A DNA stretch of 64,000 nt from Pictodentalium vernedei (taxonomy: Eukaryota > Mollusca > Scaphopoda > Dentaliida > Dentaliidae): the NCBI GenBank assembly GCA_031216915.1, contig CM062289.1:21802520-21866519 (forward strand). Reading direction: 5' to 3'. The notes under the pieces were generated by a model. It had not been told where the DNA came from. It saw nothing but the letters and a program-made list of their open reading frames with translations, and made no database searches. Below, one piece after another: positions 43,483-57,500 of this stretch (positions are counted from its first letter, which is position 1; each line of letters starts with the position of its first letter). Both the position numbers and the translations under genes were made by a program.

Positions 43483-44870
43483 AATTATTGTGATGAGTTG
43501 ACGGTAACATGCTCTGAGGTTTGCGGCTCGGAGGCAATGGCGGATGCAGGGGGGGGGCGGCGGGGCGGTCGCCCCCCCCCCCCCCTTTAGCTCGTGTTTG
43601 TCTCGCATGTAGGGCGTAGCCAGGATTTTCATTTGGGGACAATACATGAATTGAAGTAAAAACATACAACGACATTTATTTCCTCCATCACCATTCGCTA
43701 TGGAAAACAAATATACCGTTGAAATTATGCAAAATATATCTACTGGTCGCCTCCATTTATAGCGTCACCGACACAGCATGATTCTGTGGTGTTACATGCC
43801 CCTAGCCTCAGGTACCCCATGGCTATGCCAGTTATGGGTCAGGATCTTAATTGGCATAGTCATGGCGTACCTAAGCCTAGAGGGCTGACTGCTGAAAACT
43901 TTCAAACGCTGGCAGCTCGCAATGTTCTCCTGAGGTTAAGTCGGTTATGACTGTAAACAGTGTGTCCAGAATACAATATTATGGTAAACGGAACTGAAGA
44001 GCATATTTCAAATTTTCTAATTCTGTCTTGAACGAATGACAGAATTTGAAATTCTGAAACATGCTGTATAAAAAGTGTTAATTAGCCGTTCAAAAATTCA
44101 AGAGGATTTCCACCCCAGAAGCCACCAGAATGCCCCATTTGGTCGCTCATTTCCGAAAAAATTCCGGGGGAGACCCCCCCCCCCAGACCCACCCTACAAA
44201 AGCTCGTGCCTTCGGTCTCGCGGCAGAGCATCTGCACGATTCGCCCCCCCCACCCCCCCCCCCCCCTCCTTGAGAATTCCTGTATTCGCCACTGCTCGGA
44301 GGTTATGATGAACCGAGACACGAAGTGTCGAGGTTGAACATACGCTCCGAGCCGCAAACCTCAGACCATGTTACCGTCAAGTCATCACAATAACGTATAT
44401 GTTCCAATAAGACACTATCCATAACCCAAAACCTACATCGTGAAACATGAGAGGCTTATTTACTAAACTTGTGATCGTTAAAAAGTGCCTTGTTCAGCGC
44501 AACTTTTAACGATCATAGATTTAGTAAATAAACCTCTCGTGTACCCCACGACGGCACTGGATAAATAATCAATAAACCATATAAACTCATTCCATCTCAG
44601 TTTAAATCGAAAATCGGTTCGTAATTTAAACAACACTTCATCCGGAACACCGTCTACTGCACGAGTGAAAAATCCAGAAAAATGAAGCAGCTTGCTGGTC
44701 ACTCCGTTGATGAAGCAATTACGAAACGAGCGACGTCATTTCAAATATTTCGCGTTGTGACGTCAGACGGTAACATTTGCTACTGGAGCCGTAAACATAA
44801 AAGAAACTACGCCAGCTCTTATCCAATCAGAGGGCGAGGATTTTACTCTTATTGAACATAGGTATATAGT
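43483..44870. repeat. Repeat family I, copy 3, split by a hAT-like element
   Basis: Left piece 43483-43534, right piece 44295-44870. The rest aligns with the copies at 24178 and 40384. Confidence 0.75.
43535..44294. mobile_element. Non-autonomous hAT-like element
   Basis: Perfect 8-bp duplication CTCGGAGG at 43527-43534 and 44295-44302. Termini CAATGGCGGATGCAGG and, inverted, CAGTGGCGAATACAGG. Poly(G)/poly(C) tracts occur near both ends. No transposase ORF. Confidence 0.85.
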
Positions 44871-45370
44871 ACAGTCGCTGTGGTGTGGTTGTAATCCACG
44901 CGTTAACCCTTTACCCAACGAATCGCCCGCATCCGCCCGCGTAATATGAAAATTCAGCAGCTGTAAAAATATTATTTTTCGAAACATTTCAACAAAACCA
45001 TATCATGTGACTCCTCTTTGGAACGAGCTCGTCGAGCTCGTTCCAAAGAGGGGTCACATGATATGGTTTTGTTGAAATTTTTTGAAAAAATTAAAAAAAT
45101 GATATTTAAAATAATAAATTTTGAAATCGTCTGCGTTGGGTAAAGGGTTAACAGTGACGTCCACTCATGCCTTTACTAGGTACCGGTAATAAAAATCATC
45201 ATCAGCAAACTTGTAATTAATGAAGCACCGGATTGTGCCGGGTACTTCATTAATTAAGTTTTTGATGATTATTCCTGTAATTAGTGTTTGGTATCTAATA
45301 TTATTGCGTCCGTGGAAATTTTGCCCATCCAGGAAAGTCCCCAGTCCATGACGACGTTACGGTAAACTGG
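44871..45370. repeat. Repeat family M, copy 1, carrying a MITE
   Basis: Shares TATAGTACAG, GTAATCCACGCG, an ATTAATGAAGCACCGG hairpin (about 45217-45258) and ATTATTGCGTCCGTGGAAAT with 57985-58250. Confidence 0.7.
44907..45147. mobile_element. Foldback MITE, type A, inverted orientation
   Basis: TTAA at 44903-44906 and 45148-45151; CCCTTTACCCAACG and CGTTGGGTAAAGGG. Hairpin about 44996-45068. Confidence 0.9.
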
Positions 45371-46971
45371 AATATTAGCCAGTCAGGATTATTATCATCA
45401 TAGTAAAAGAAACTCAAGAGTTTTTGAAAAATTGTTTGTGGACAGATAAGTTGATTCTCAGGCATACCCTCACTGAAATGGTGAGCCATTAACGTTGTGT
45501 TACCATGAGCTAATCACTGCCTTCAATGACAAGTATAGATTGTTTCCGTTTCAGTTTGATGGTAGTTCATGTAATAGTGTCGTTGAGGGTATTCAGGCAA
45601 GTATAGTATGCCACACTGATAATTTTATTTAGCCTGGCAGCAGCCCTCAATGCCAAGTATAGTCTATCATCGAGTCTATCGGGCAAGTCCGCCGCGCCGT
45701 ACACATCCAGCAAAAGAGAGTGCCGGTAATAGGGTATATATACGCAAAGGTTTGACTCCGTCTAGACCGTTCGATGCTTCCGGATGGTTTGGAGATTCTG
45801 TTGCTATAGGCCGAACGTCAGAGGGGAATTTTGATTTCGCCAGGACGGAACAAACCAAATTGGCAGGGGTGGGGGAGCTGACTGGACGACAGAGAATAAG
45901 AGACCCTAAAGTCAGCCAGGGAGCGGCCTGGCATAGTGCCCATTATGGTTACAAAAAAGAATTGGAGAAAACTCTTGTAGTATTTTTTAAGGCCGGGGGT
46001 TATCCATAATCCTTCAGGGAGATTTAGAAGTCAATAAGTTGCGTAGCAGTTTTAATACAAGGTCATGTGGTTGTTGTTTGAAACAAGAATCGCCGGGATA
46101 GGGAGGCACTGTGGCTACCAGCCCTCTGATCTCGGTTAGGGGTCCAATTTACCGTTTCCATTGTTTCATTGCTCTTTGAGAAGCACCCAGTGGAGCAAAA
46201 ATGTCCGAAAATATTGCATCCATGGCGATGATGAAATATACAACAGAATCGCTGACTCAGTCGTACTTATATTCGTTACATCCCCCTCCCGCGCACACCC
46301 ACACACTGATAGGAAAAATGTCCCACAAACATGCTTCGCTGAGACAACTGTTAACCTTCTAAAAGTGACCTCTCAAATGTTGAGCTCTCTCCCCCAGCTC
46401 TTTTCTGATTCCGACAATGGGAGGTGGGGGAAGGAAGGAAAACTATTGCAGGCAAGAGTACTTCAAGTACCTGATGAATCTACAAAGAAACAACTGCAAC
46501 AGAATGCCCGACGTGGCGGCCATTCTGGGTCATAGTGGCTGTCCTCCTTTGCTTCTACCCCCCCCCCCCCCCAGTCAGAAAAACGGTTGAGACATCTGCC
46601 CCCCCCCCCCCCCCCCCAGTGGAATCGTAAGCCATGACAGTTGCCCCTGCTACAGTCAGAAATGAAGCTAAGAAAACTGCCTCCGGTGCTAGAGTGATTA
46701 ACTGTGAGAGTGCTAGAGCACATTGGGAGGGAGGGGGCAAAATTTGTTACACCCTGTACCCCCAGGCAATAATGCTGTCCCTACTTCTCCTCCGCTAACT
46801 TTACGGGCAATTTTTGTCAATTCCGTTCACTTTTTACTTTTTTTTATCAAAAAGAAAGTCAGCAGGTAAACAAACTGTCGTTTGGGGCGCAAACGCTCAT
46901 CCACATTTGTCTCTGTCGTTATACAGAGTGTCATGGTCTTCACCTGCGTCATTAAAGCTGATATGGGTATC
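45371..46971. other. Unassigned stretch with two poly(C) runs
   Basis: Frames of 119 and 124 codons (45650-46009, 46161-46535) lack any recognised domain. Poly(C) at about 46558-46572 and 46600-46617. Confidence 0.45.
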
Positions 46972-47202
46972 AACCTTTTACCCATATAGCAGGCGACTCT
47001 TGAAAGAGAAATTCTTGAAAAACAAAAAGTTTCAATTTTCATCTCACAAATCGCTTATGATCCCTCACTGGAACGAGCTCAACGAGCTCGTTCGAGTGAG
47101 GGGTCATAAGCTATTGTTTTGAGACAAGAAAATAATAAAATTTAAATGGCGATATTTGTGTATAAGGCTGGTTGGCTTTGGCTATTACGTTGGCTGAAGG
47201 TT
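46972..47202. mobile_element. Foldback MITE, type B, degraded
   Basis: Hairpin about 47052-47116 around GAGCTCAACGAGCTCG; right end GTTGGCTGAAGGTTTAA. Confidence 0.7.
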
Positions 47203-47861
47203 TAACCAACTCCACCAACCCAAACTTGCCTCTGATGGTGTATTTTTGAATGAGCGAGAGGAGTTCATTGAAAATGTATGCATTTATGGGAAGAGCAACA
47301 AAAAGAATGAGAAAAATATATTTTCTGGTCGAGAAAACATCTGTCGACATTCAGTTCTCGTTATCTCTTTTCCCCCTTGTAAAACCTTTGCGTAGCTACC
47401 TTTGGAGAAAATCAAATTACTCTATTTTCAGAAAAACCAACCCATCTCTTTGTGTTTATCAAAGAACAAACTATTGACAAATTAATTACTGACAAATTAG
47501 TTTATGATTAATTGTTTCTAATTACACACGGAAATAATCCTCGGGAATCAAAGTCCGCCGATATTTTCCAACTGGATTCAGTCAAGGATTTTTGTCACCG
47601 CATAGATTAGATTGAATTTTACGATCTTAGTTCTTATCTCATGTAAACAAATCATTGGAGTTATAGGTGTATGATAGTTCTTTAATATATCTGTATACGG
47701 CAATATAATCACACGTTAATAGGAATATATTTTCTCAAAATGACCAATAGATGTTGAAGGAGTCTTGATAAATTGCCGCGGCGTTTCAAGAATTTTCCCA
47801 CTGAAGTTTTGCGCTCAGACAAGGAATACGACCTGTATATTATTAAGGAATAAATACTGTA
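47203..47861. other. Upstream region of the homeobox gene
   Basis: About 660 bp between a MITE and the start codon, unusually free of recognisable repeats. The promoter and 5' UTR may lie here; I cannot identify a start site. Confidence 0.4.
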
Positions 47862-48054
47862 ATGGAAGGCTCAGAACTCGTGAATTTGAGCATTTCTAGT
47901 AATCGTGTTAAAAGCTACAGCATAAAGGATCTGTTGGGCCCCATCGAACATGAGAAGGTTGATGCTGAAGATGACTTGAAGACTGGTGGCTCATCGTGCG
48001 ATGAATCCCCTTCTACTCGGAGTTCGAGCCCCACCTTTGACGGACTGGACTCAT
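47862..48054 (+). CDS. isx: Homeobox gene exon 1
   Basis: ATG at 47862, 64 codons plus one base, then GTAAGTAAGG donor. Encodes the octapeptide-like SYSIKDLLG and an acidic Ser-rich linker ([14 protein letters not shown]). Confidence 0.75.
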
Positions 48055-51000
48055 GTAAGTAAGGTTGTGATTCCTTATACCCGGTGGAAAGTTCGATGTT
48101 TTAACACGCAAGTTGCTTAATGGAGGGTAGTTTGAGGAAAAATATCCTTTATTGTTAGCCAGAGCTTTCCGAGCTCTGTCAAAGTTGATATATTTATTTA
48201 TTTATTTATTTATTTTATTTATTTATTGGTGTTTTTAAGGTCACATATTTCTGCACAATGGCTAATCATGACCATGACAGTTTGACGGGTGGAGGAAGCC
48301 GGAGTACCCGGAGAGAACCACCGAGCAACGGCGAGCAACTGTCAGCTCCCAACATACTAACTCCACACAAGCAGGGTTAGCTTTGGTTGAAGACAAGTGC
48401 ACCATCGACGTGCAGTACGTCTTAGTACACAACGCCACCGTGCCCCCACGTGGGCAATGGGGGTGAAGTGTCTTGCCCAAGGACACGACGCGGTTGCCGC
48501 AGGTGGGATTCGTACCGAGGACCTCTCGGCTTGCAACCTGCACCTCTACCTACTGAGCCACCGCGCCCCCAAAGTTGATATAAATGGCTCTATAGTTTCA
48601 TTATGAGATATTCGCCGCCTATGTAACCCTTCACCTGACGTGATGATAATATTCCCCAACCCTATTTAAAAAAATCGAATTCAGTTTGTTTTTTTTTTTG
48701 TATGAACTTATTCAGTGTTTGCTTCCAACACATGGCTTATGATGCCTCAATGGAACGAGTACGCCATATTACGCTGTGTTTTTTTAAGTTAAAAAACGAA
48801 TGGTGTTATAAGCATTACCAAGTGCGTTAACCCTTTGAGACTTTAATTATCCTGACGTTCAAACGTCACTGAAAATTCAGTTTCTTTAACGTTTTTCAAA
48901 ATGCGACGACAAACGTCGGAAAGTACAAATAACAAGATATTTTTCACATTAGTGATTATCTGGTTGAGGGCTAGATTAGTTTTGGTGGTCTGAATTTGTT
49001 ATTCAAAACTTGTTTTATTACAAATTATTGGAGAGTGCCCACAGGCACTCTCCAATAATTTGTAACAAAACAAATTTATATAAACAAAATATTATTTGTG
49101 TTTGACTGAATATGAAATATAAATAAGGGAAGTATTAGCTTTTGTTCTGCTATCCTCATTTTTTGAAAGCTCTGATAGTGGCTTCTTGCACTCAACCAGT
49201 TAAGAAGTCTTGACAGCAGGATTATATTAGTATTTTAAGCTGCGATAACATTTGGCTCAACGGTTGTCACTGAGCACTATTAATGAGAAAATAGGAATTG
49301 AGGTTAAAACTTTAAAAAATCGAAAAATAATAACAAAACAAATGACCACAAAGTATCAAGGCGCTGAGTGATTTCTTACGTCATGAGATGTGCAAAAGTA
49401 CCAAAGGGTTAAAATATGATGGGACACATGAGATAGAGTTCCAGCAGAATTAGCGGTGAATTACAGCATCTCACATGATTTTTTTTTTTTTTTTTTTTTT
49501 TTGAGGTTTAACGACACTTTCGTCAGCCAAGGTCATCTCGTTCCGGACAGTTGTGGTTGGGGGAAAGCGGAGTACCTCGGCGAGAAATTATCAGAATCAC
49601 AAACATACTAACTCTACACAAGCAGGGTTAGTATTGGTTGAAGACGAGTGCACCATCGACGTGTAGTGCGCCTGAGTACAAAGTGCTACCGTGCCCAACG
49701 TGGGTAATCGGGATTAAGAGCCTTACCCTTGGTGGGATTCAGCCGTGAACCTTTCGGTTTGAAGTCCAATGCCGCAAACATTGAGCCTCCGCGCTCCTAT
49801 TTTATATGATAATTAAGCCCTATTGAACCTGGATCGTCCAAATGTGACAGCGTCATTTTACCAAACCTAACGATAAAAACTGGCCAGCGCTTTTCACAAA
49901 AATTGTCACTCAAATTTTATTGTTTTTAAATTTTCCCTAACAACATAGCTTATGACCCCCTCATTGGAACCAACTTGTAGAGTTCCAATGAGGTCATAAG
50001 ACATGTTTTTGAGGCAAAAGGGGAACATTTTTAGTTATTCGAGAATTTTCGTTTTGCAAGTGTCGTTTGATATTCTAGTTTGGTGAAGCATTAATGCCAC
50101 TCGCCCAGATGTCGCACGTCGAGTTGTTTCGTCAGTAAAGCTTTCCAATAATTAATATCAGAAGTCGGTGTTATCAACGAAAAAAATTTTTTTTTTCTCA
50201 CAATACGATTGGACTGTTGATATTCAGCGGCGGATCCTACAAGTGTGATAAAAGGGAGCTTTGAAGTCCAAACCACATTGTAAATGTTAAGTGGACGCTA
50301 ACCTTCCCCGGAAGATGGAGGATTCTGGATATCCTTTATAAAAGTAGCATGGTGCACCATGGTAATGTCTCAAAATAGCCTGGTACACCAGGGAATTTGG
50401 GGAATATACGTGCTTTATCACGCACGGTACTCTTCGTGGGGGAGGGCACTATCGTGTATTCACAGCCATTTTCTTCTTTCAAATGAGGTTACTTGTATTG
50501 GACGGTATAAGACGAAGAGTTTGTATGAATAATAGCCAATAATCAAAAAAGCAACATACTTTATTATGCCCACGTACACTGCAAAAAATATTGGTTCTCT
50601 TTAGAACCAAGACTGGTTCTAATCTTGTCCCTGAGATGGAACCAGTTCTGTTTAAACAGTATTTATTTCAAATCAAATAAATTTACCAAGATTAGCATTC
50701 AATTTTAACAGAATATTACATGAACTGAAGTAGATTCAGCAGTGAACTTGGAGCTTATTCAACGCAGTCGCCAAACATTTTGAAACAAAGGAGATATGAA
50801 CAGTTGGCATATCGAACCAGTGTTGGTTCTGAAGAGAACCAAAACTGGTTCGATATGCCAACTGTTCATATCTCCTTTGCTTAATAATGATTTGAGACAA
50901 CCTCGTATAAGCTCTAAACTTACGGCTGAAACCCCCGCAATTTATGTTTCATTCTGTTAATATTTAATGTTAATCTTTATAAATTTATTTGATTTGAAAT

Positions 51001-53471
51001 AAATACTGTTTAAACAGAACTGGTTCCATCTCAGGGACAAGATTAGAACCAGTTTTGGTTCTAAAGAGAACCAATATTTTTTGCAGTGTATATCCACTTT
51101 TCAGCAGAGACGTTGCGAAAGGGAGTGGGAGTGTGGGGAGTTTCACCACCATCCCCCACCCCACCCACACACCCATCATTCGCCAAATTACAATAGTTGG
51201 AAATTCGAAGCCCAAAATTGGAAAACATTGGAAATTTCAGACATGGCGCTAGTGGAATTCTTTCCAAACATGCCTAGAAAAATAGTGACCGTCCTCAAAA
51301 TACTGATTTAAAAGCAGTAGCCCCTCCCAGATATTGAATTGTAGTTGGAATTTGTGATCACTAAGAGCCTCAGTCGGATAATTCACAGTCAGTTCGCGGA
51401 GCTTGTTCCAATAAGGGGTCACAGTATATGGTTTAGTTGAAAGTTTTTGAAAATTTTTTTAAAAAAATTAAAATAACAAATTTTGATATCGTGTGCGTTG
51501 GGTAAAGGGATACAACCTGCAGTTTGAAAATTTGGACTCATCGGTGTGTGTGTGTGTGTGGGGTGGGGGGGGGGGGTGCTGCTAATGGAGCTTCCCACTT
51601 GTTAGAAATTATGTAGAGATAGTCAAAAGTTTGCCTGCCGGTGGGGATGAAATTAGAAATCTAGAGGTGGACACACCCCACCCCATATGAGACACCATGG
51701 TAACGTCCTCTTTATCAGAGAATTAGGAAAGGTTTTTGGAGGGGGAGGAATGTGCTCCAAATCCATCCGCCCGAATCTGCCACTCGTTGTTGTAAATAAA
51801 AATACCTAATAATAAATGATAGCCGTAGTACAGTAATTATAGTCTGTATATGTCGAGTAAGTAAAGGGTAGATTAACACTTAAACGCACGAATTGTAATT
51901 TATATTAGGTTAAAAAAGGTGTTTTTGATTCTCAGGAAATCCCTCATTGAATTTGAACCCCCTCATTGGACATCTTATTGCCGTTCAGTGTCTTCCAATA
52001 TTAGTACAAACTCTGGGATACCCTAAACTTTTTATATTTTTGGATTGATGCATATTTATTTCGTTGTGTCTCCAATTGCCTATGGGCACTCTTCCATAAA
52101 TTATAATGAGGCAAATCCCCATAGATTAACACTTTACCCAACATAACGGCCAAAACCGGCCAGCGCTATTCTCAAAAATCACCAATTAATTTTCATTAGT
52201 TTTTCATTTTTGTCTCCAAAACATAGGTTGTGACCCCTCGTTGGAACGAGCTCGTCGAGCTCGTTCCAACGAAGGGTCATAACCTATGTTTTGGAGACAA
52301 AAAGTGAAAAAAATTAGTTATTCAATAATTTTTTTACAAGTGTCGTCTGCTTTTCATGTTAGGTAAAGGGTTAAATACTTATACTTTAAAGATAATACGA
52401 AGAGCATCGAAAGAATATGAAGCCTCTGAATTGCAGTATACCTACATTTTGTTTTTCGAGGAATATTTTATTTTTCAAATTAAAAATTAATTTATTTGTA
52501 TAAATATACACTTTCTATATTTCTGTGTGTAAAAAGACAGCCGAAATCCTCTCCATGTTTGCTCACTTTTTGCAAAACAAAAATTTAAATTAAAAATAAA
52601 ACCCTCCTTCACTGATTTGAAAACAAAATTGCTTGAGAATCAATTAATTTATTTTGTCTGGCAGGGAAAAAATATGAGACACAAGAAAAGTTTCAGTCAA
52701 TTGTCATTCGAATTGAACAGAGAGATTCTCGAGCTGCAATATTGGCTGTGTAACTTCTTTTCGGAATTTGAGATTTGTTGTAATGATAGGAACTCCAAAT
52801 TTATGATCGATTGGTGATAATGCACTCTCCACGCACTTTCCATGTCATTATTTATTTATTTATTTATTGGTGTTTAAGGTCACATACTTATGCACGATGG
52901 TTAATCGTGACCGTGACAGTTTTTACGGGTGGAGGAAGCCGGAGTACCCGGAGAGAACCACCGAGCAACGACGAGCAGCTGTCAGCTCTCCAACATCGTA
53001 ACTCTGAACTTTGCACCACGGCACAGGCAGGGTTAGATTGGTTGAAGACATGCGCACCATCGACGTGCAGTACGCCTTAGTACACAGCGTCATCGTGCCC
53101 CCATGTAGGCAATCGGGGTTAAAAGCCTTGCCCAAGGATACAACGCGAGAGCGCGAATCAGTCGCTGAAATGGTCACCAATCCAACTACTAACCGCGCTC
53201 GACGTTGCTTAATTTCGGTGATCTGACGAGAACCGGTTACCGCGATGCCATCGCGCCCCCTTCCATGTCATTAATATTTTTTAGACAAAGCAGAGCCACT
53301 GAAGAGTTAAAAAGTTATTTCAGTCTCAACTCAGTGAAGAGGATTAACACATTTTTTTCTTCTAAATTTACTGGGGGGGGGGGGGGGGGGGGGGAGGGGT
53401 GTACGGAAAAAATGCAGACACGAGGCTGAAAAAAAGTTGCATCCCTTCCCACCACTCTAATTTGTGCCCCC

Positions 53472-53505
<34 letters not shown>

Positions 53506-54467
53506 CCAAAATTTAGGACACTAACCCCTATTTCACCCAAAGTTGATGATAACACTGCTCAATGTGTGGGTTTTCATTCGTAAATAAATGAATAAATAAT
53601 GATAAGCTTTAATCTTTATGTTTTTTCTGTTCTCTCAACAGGTGTAAATTAGACAACATTTGTTACGAAATTCAGCCAACAATGGCAGATTTTATTATAG
53701 ATGAAGTGTTGAAAGAGTCATCAGAGCCTGTAGTAAATTTTTGTGAAATAAAATAAGAGTACTTGAAAGTATTCGACAAACAGAGTGTACCCGTGCAATA
53801 GGGAAACATTAAATTATGTTGCGCTATGTAACACAGGAGGTTTGGGGAGGAATTTTAACTTGACGAGAACTTGACAATTAGTTGTCAAAATAATCCATTA
53901 TTCTGTCAAATTATACCTGATTTGCAGAACTCGCACATTCGAGTGATGTTTAGACAGTTTCAACCGGTATTAGTTGGATTTGACTGGAATATCACGTTTA
54001 TTGTGGCTTGGAGATTCTTGTTAGAGTATGGGAACGGATTGGTGAAGGCACGTCTTTGGTAAAGGGTGCATAATGTAACAAGCATTTTTTTTAAAACATA
54101 ATTTTATTTCTCAAAATAGAAATAGGGTTTGACGAACATGCATACCCTATATCAACGTCTCTCCCAATACAATTTACAAATTACAAAAAATAATAAATGG
54201 GAGCGAGTGCGTGTGCAATGGAGGGCAACACATAATTCTGATTTCATTAATCACATTTTACGAAGCCCTCAATTACGTTCTATGCGTGTTGCCTCCATAA
54301 AATGGAAATCCATTCTTCAGCAAATTTTGGCAAATTTTTTGCATGACAAACGGACATTTTCGAACATTGAAATACGTACTGGTCTATTAGATTTATGACA
54401 GCTTTTGTACAGTTGTGGCCACTGGAATAGGCTGATACTCCCTCTCCGCAGTCCCCCCCCCCCCCCC

Positions 54468-54504
<37 letters not shown>

Positions 54505-57500
54505 CAGGTCATACTGTTCTGATGGAAGCTATCGTCACTCCACTCTTCGACTCGTCGTGATCTGCCCTTAGAACCCGGAGCGAGACTCGGATACATATTT
54601 TGTACATCCACATAATGGTAATAATCTCTATGTATCACCGTTATACGCTGCCGTACCTTCAAACACTCTGTTTAACCCGTTCCTAAAATGAAACGCACGA
54701 CACTTGCAATTAAACAAAATTCTTGAATAACTCATTTTTTTCATTTTTTGTCTCAAAAACATAGGTTATGACTCCTCGTTGGAACGAGCTCAACGAGCTC
54801 GTTCCAACGAGGGGTCATAACCTATGGTTTTGAGACAAAAAATGAAAAAATAATGAAAATTAATTGGCGATTTTTGAGAATAGTGCTGGCCGGATTTGGC
54901 CGTTACGTTGGGTAAAGGGTTAAAATAACACCTCTTGCCGAAAAAATAATTATATTTTTCATAAAAAGCAGTTTGTTCTTCGAACGAAATCGTTATTAAC
55001 ACGGGACAGGTCACAACCCAACAAAAAGGAAAGAGCCCAAATCCTCGCCCTTAAATAGAGAACAACTCAAGTGAAGGAATTTGTGCAGATAGTCATTGTT
55101 TAAAAGTTGTATTTCATTCCCCTTTTTAGTTGAAAACGCTTTTTAACTGGAAGACTTCGGTCGCTTTGCACTTGCCACAGTCTCAGGACCCCAGCTTAAC
55201 AATTTGAACACTTGAGACGCTTTTCCCTCCCAGGAACATGATACGTCATAATTTTATTAAGCAGGATAGATGCTTAGTGAATGTGTGGGGTAGAAAAGCC
55301 AATATTTTCAACGTGCAGTCCCGCGGCTGCACTCTAAAATTATTATTTGGTCAACCCCCAAATAATGAATATGGACTCTTCCAATTGTTGCAGTTGAACT
55401 GACATGGAAGATATCACCGGTATCCAACGGGTTAAACTTTCTCACATCTGTGAGAGTGGGGGTGGGGGTCAGCATAGTTAGATGAGAACGATAATTTCAA
55501 ATTTGTAGAATAACATTAACACAAGCAACGTAACCCTTCAGAGTGGAGACACTCGGAGAACTCAGTGCAAAGAAAGGAAAAGAGAAAAAGAAAGTATTTC
55601 CCCATTGTGTTGGATGAACCTTTGGAACCTTTCTAAACTAAATTGATAATATACGGAGCGTGTCTTTGGGAATTTGTTTTCTAGTATGATAGGGTAAAGG
55701 GTCAAATTCAGTGAGAGTGGATTATAAAGATTCAACCGCAGTGAACTTCCTAATTCAGCTGTAAGATCTATTGTTTATAACCTCGCTTGCATTGCTTACC
55801 CCACCGCACCCCCTCCCCCTTAAAGGGAACCAAAACCAGTCAGTGCCGTTTCTAAAAATCGTCATTACAATTAATATGTTTTCAATTCTTCCAAAAAACC
55901 TAGCTTATGACCACGCGTTGGGACAAGCTCTTTTGGCTCGTTCCAGTGAGGTGCCATAAGCTAAATATTTTTAGGAAATTTAGATATTCACCAAATTTGT
56001 TTGCACGTGTCGACTGCTATTCGTGTTAGGTAAGGGTGATGCGTTTTCATTGTTCCACCCCACTCTTTTGGTGAATCAGTGACAATCCACTCGCAAATGT
56101 TACATAGCTCATTCATAAAGTATGTGTGCATGAGAAGAATAAAACTTCAGAGATCGACAATCAATCAATCAATCAATCAAAATAGGTATTTAATTAATTT
56201 TAGGATCTGGATACCAACTTCGGGCAATTAAGGTTCTGAAGAAGTAATAGCTCGAAAATAGGGACACGCAGAAAGAAAAATAAGTCAATTAGAACTTCCT
56301 GACAAAGGGCTCTACACATAAAATGTGATGATCTGTTCATAAATAAGGGTGAGGGGAGAAACAAAAATGATTACACATTTTAGATCTTAGACGACATCGA
56401 AAATAACCTGTCACCCGACTTTCAAGCCAAGTTTCCCATACTTATACATCACCTTTACCCCTTGAGCTCTGGTGGTATCTTCCATGCCATTTCAACGACA
56501 ACAACGGGAAGAGTCCAAGTCCATATTCATTATCTGGGGGAGACCAATTAATATTTTCAACGTGAAAATATTGTCAACTCCGCACATTCACTGAACTGCC
56601 ATTTTACTTAATGCAATTATGGCGTATCATGTTCCTGGATTGTACAAGCGACCTCTCGAGTTCAAAGAGTTAAAAGATTGTTTTATCTCTGACCAATATT
56701 TTACGCATTTTACCTTTTCTCTTCCTAAAAATTGTTAGCATATAATTTTATTTTGATATTAATAGCAGACGTCAACACAGAGAAGAAACGACGATTTAGA
56801 ACTACATTTTCACCTGATCAGTTAGAAGTTCTTGAAGAAGTGTTCAATGTGACACACTATCCAGATGTTTCCACAAGAGAACAACTCTCTCAAAAGACTG
56901 CTTTACCAGAAGCCAGAGTGCAGGTCTGTTTAGTTTAAACAAATCGCTACAGTATTATAGAATATTGCTCTCCATTTTTTAACCCTTTACCTAACATGAA
57001 AAGCAGACGACACTTACAAAAAAATTCTTGAATATCGCTACAGTATTTTAGAATATTGCTCTCCATTTTTTTAAACCCTTTACCTAACATGAAAAGCAGA
57101 CGACACTTGCAAATAAAATTCTTGAATAACTAATTTTTTAATTTTTTGTCTCAAAAACATAGGTTATGACCCCTCATTGGAACGAGCTCGACGAGCTTGT
57201 TCCAACGAGGGGTCATAACCTATGTTTTTGAGACAAAAAATTAAAAACTAATGAAAATTAATTGGCGATTTTTGAGAATATCGATGGCCGGTTTTGGCCG
57301 TTACGTTGGTATAGGGTTAACTTGTCAGATTTTTCAGCATTCAGCTCTTAAGGGGATATATTATGAAAATGAGTGTTTGTCGGCCTGCATACCTCATAAG
57401 GGATGCCGAGAGGTACACTCTAACATCAGTTGGTTAAAAGTAACCAAATCAAACGGCTTGAGTGAATATGAACCCATTTGGGTTCATATTCACTCAACTC

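Noticed and set aside
45650-46535. Two ORFs of 119 and 124 codons
   Set aside because: No recognisable domain, splice context or repeat-encoded protein; kept as unassigned.
54129-54398. 89-codon ORF in homeobox intron 1
   Set aside because: No motif and no good splice sites; could be an old transposon exon but unsupported.
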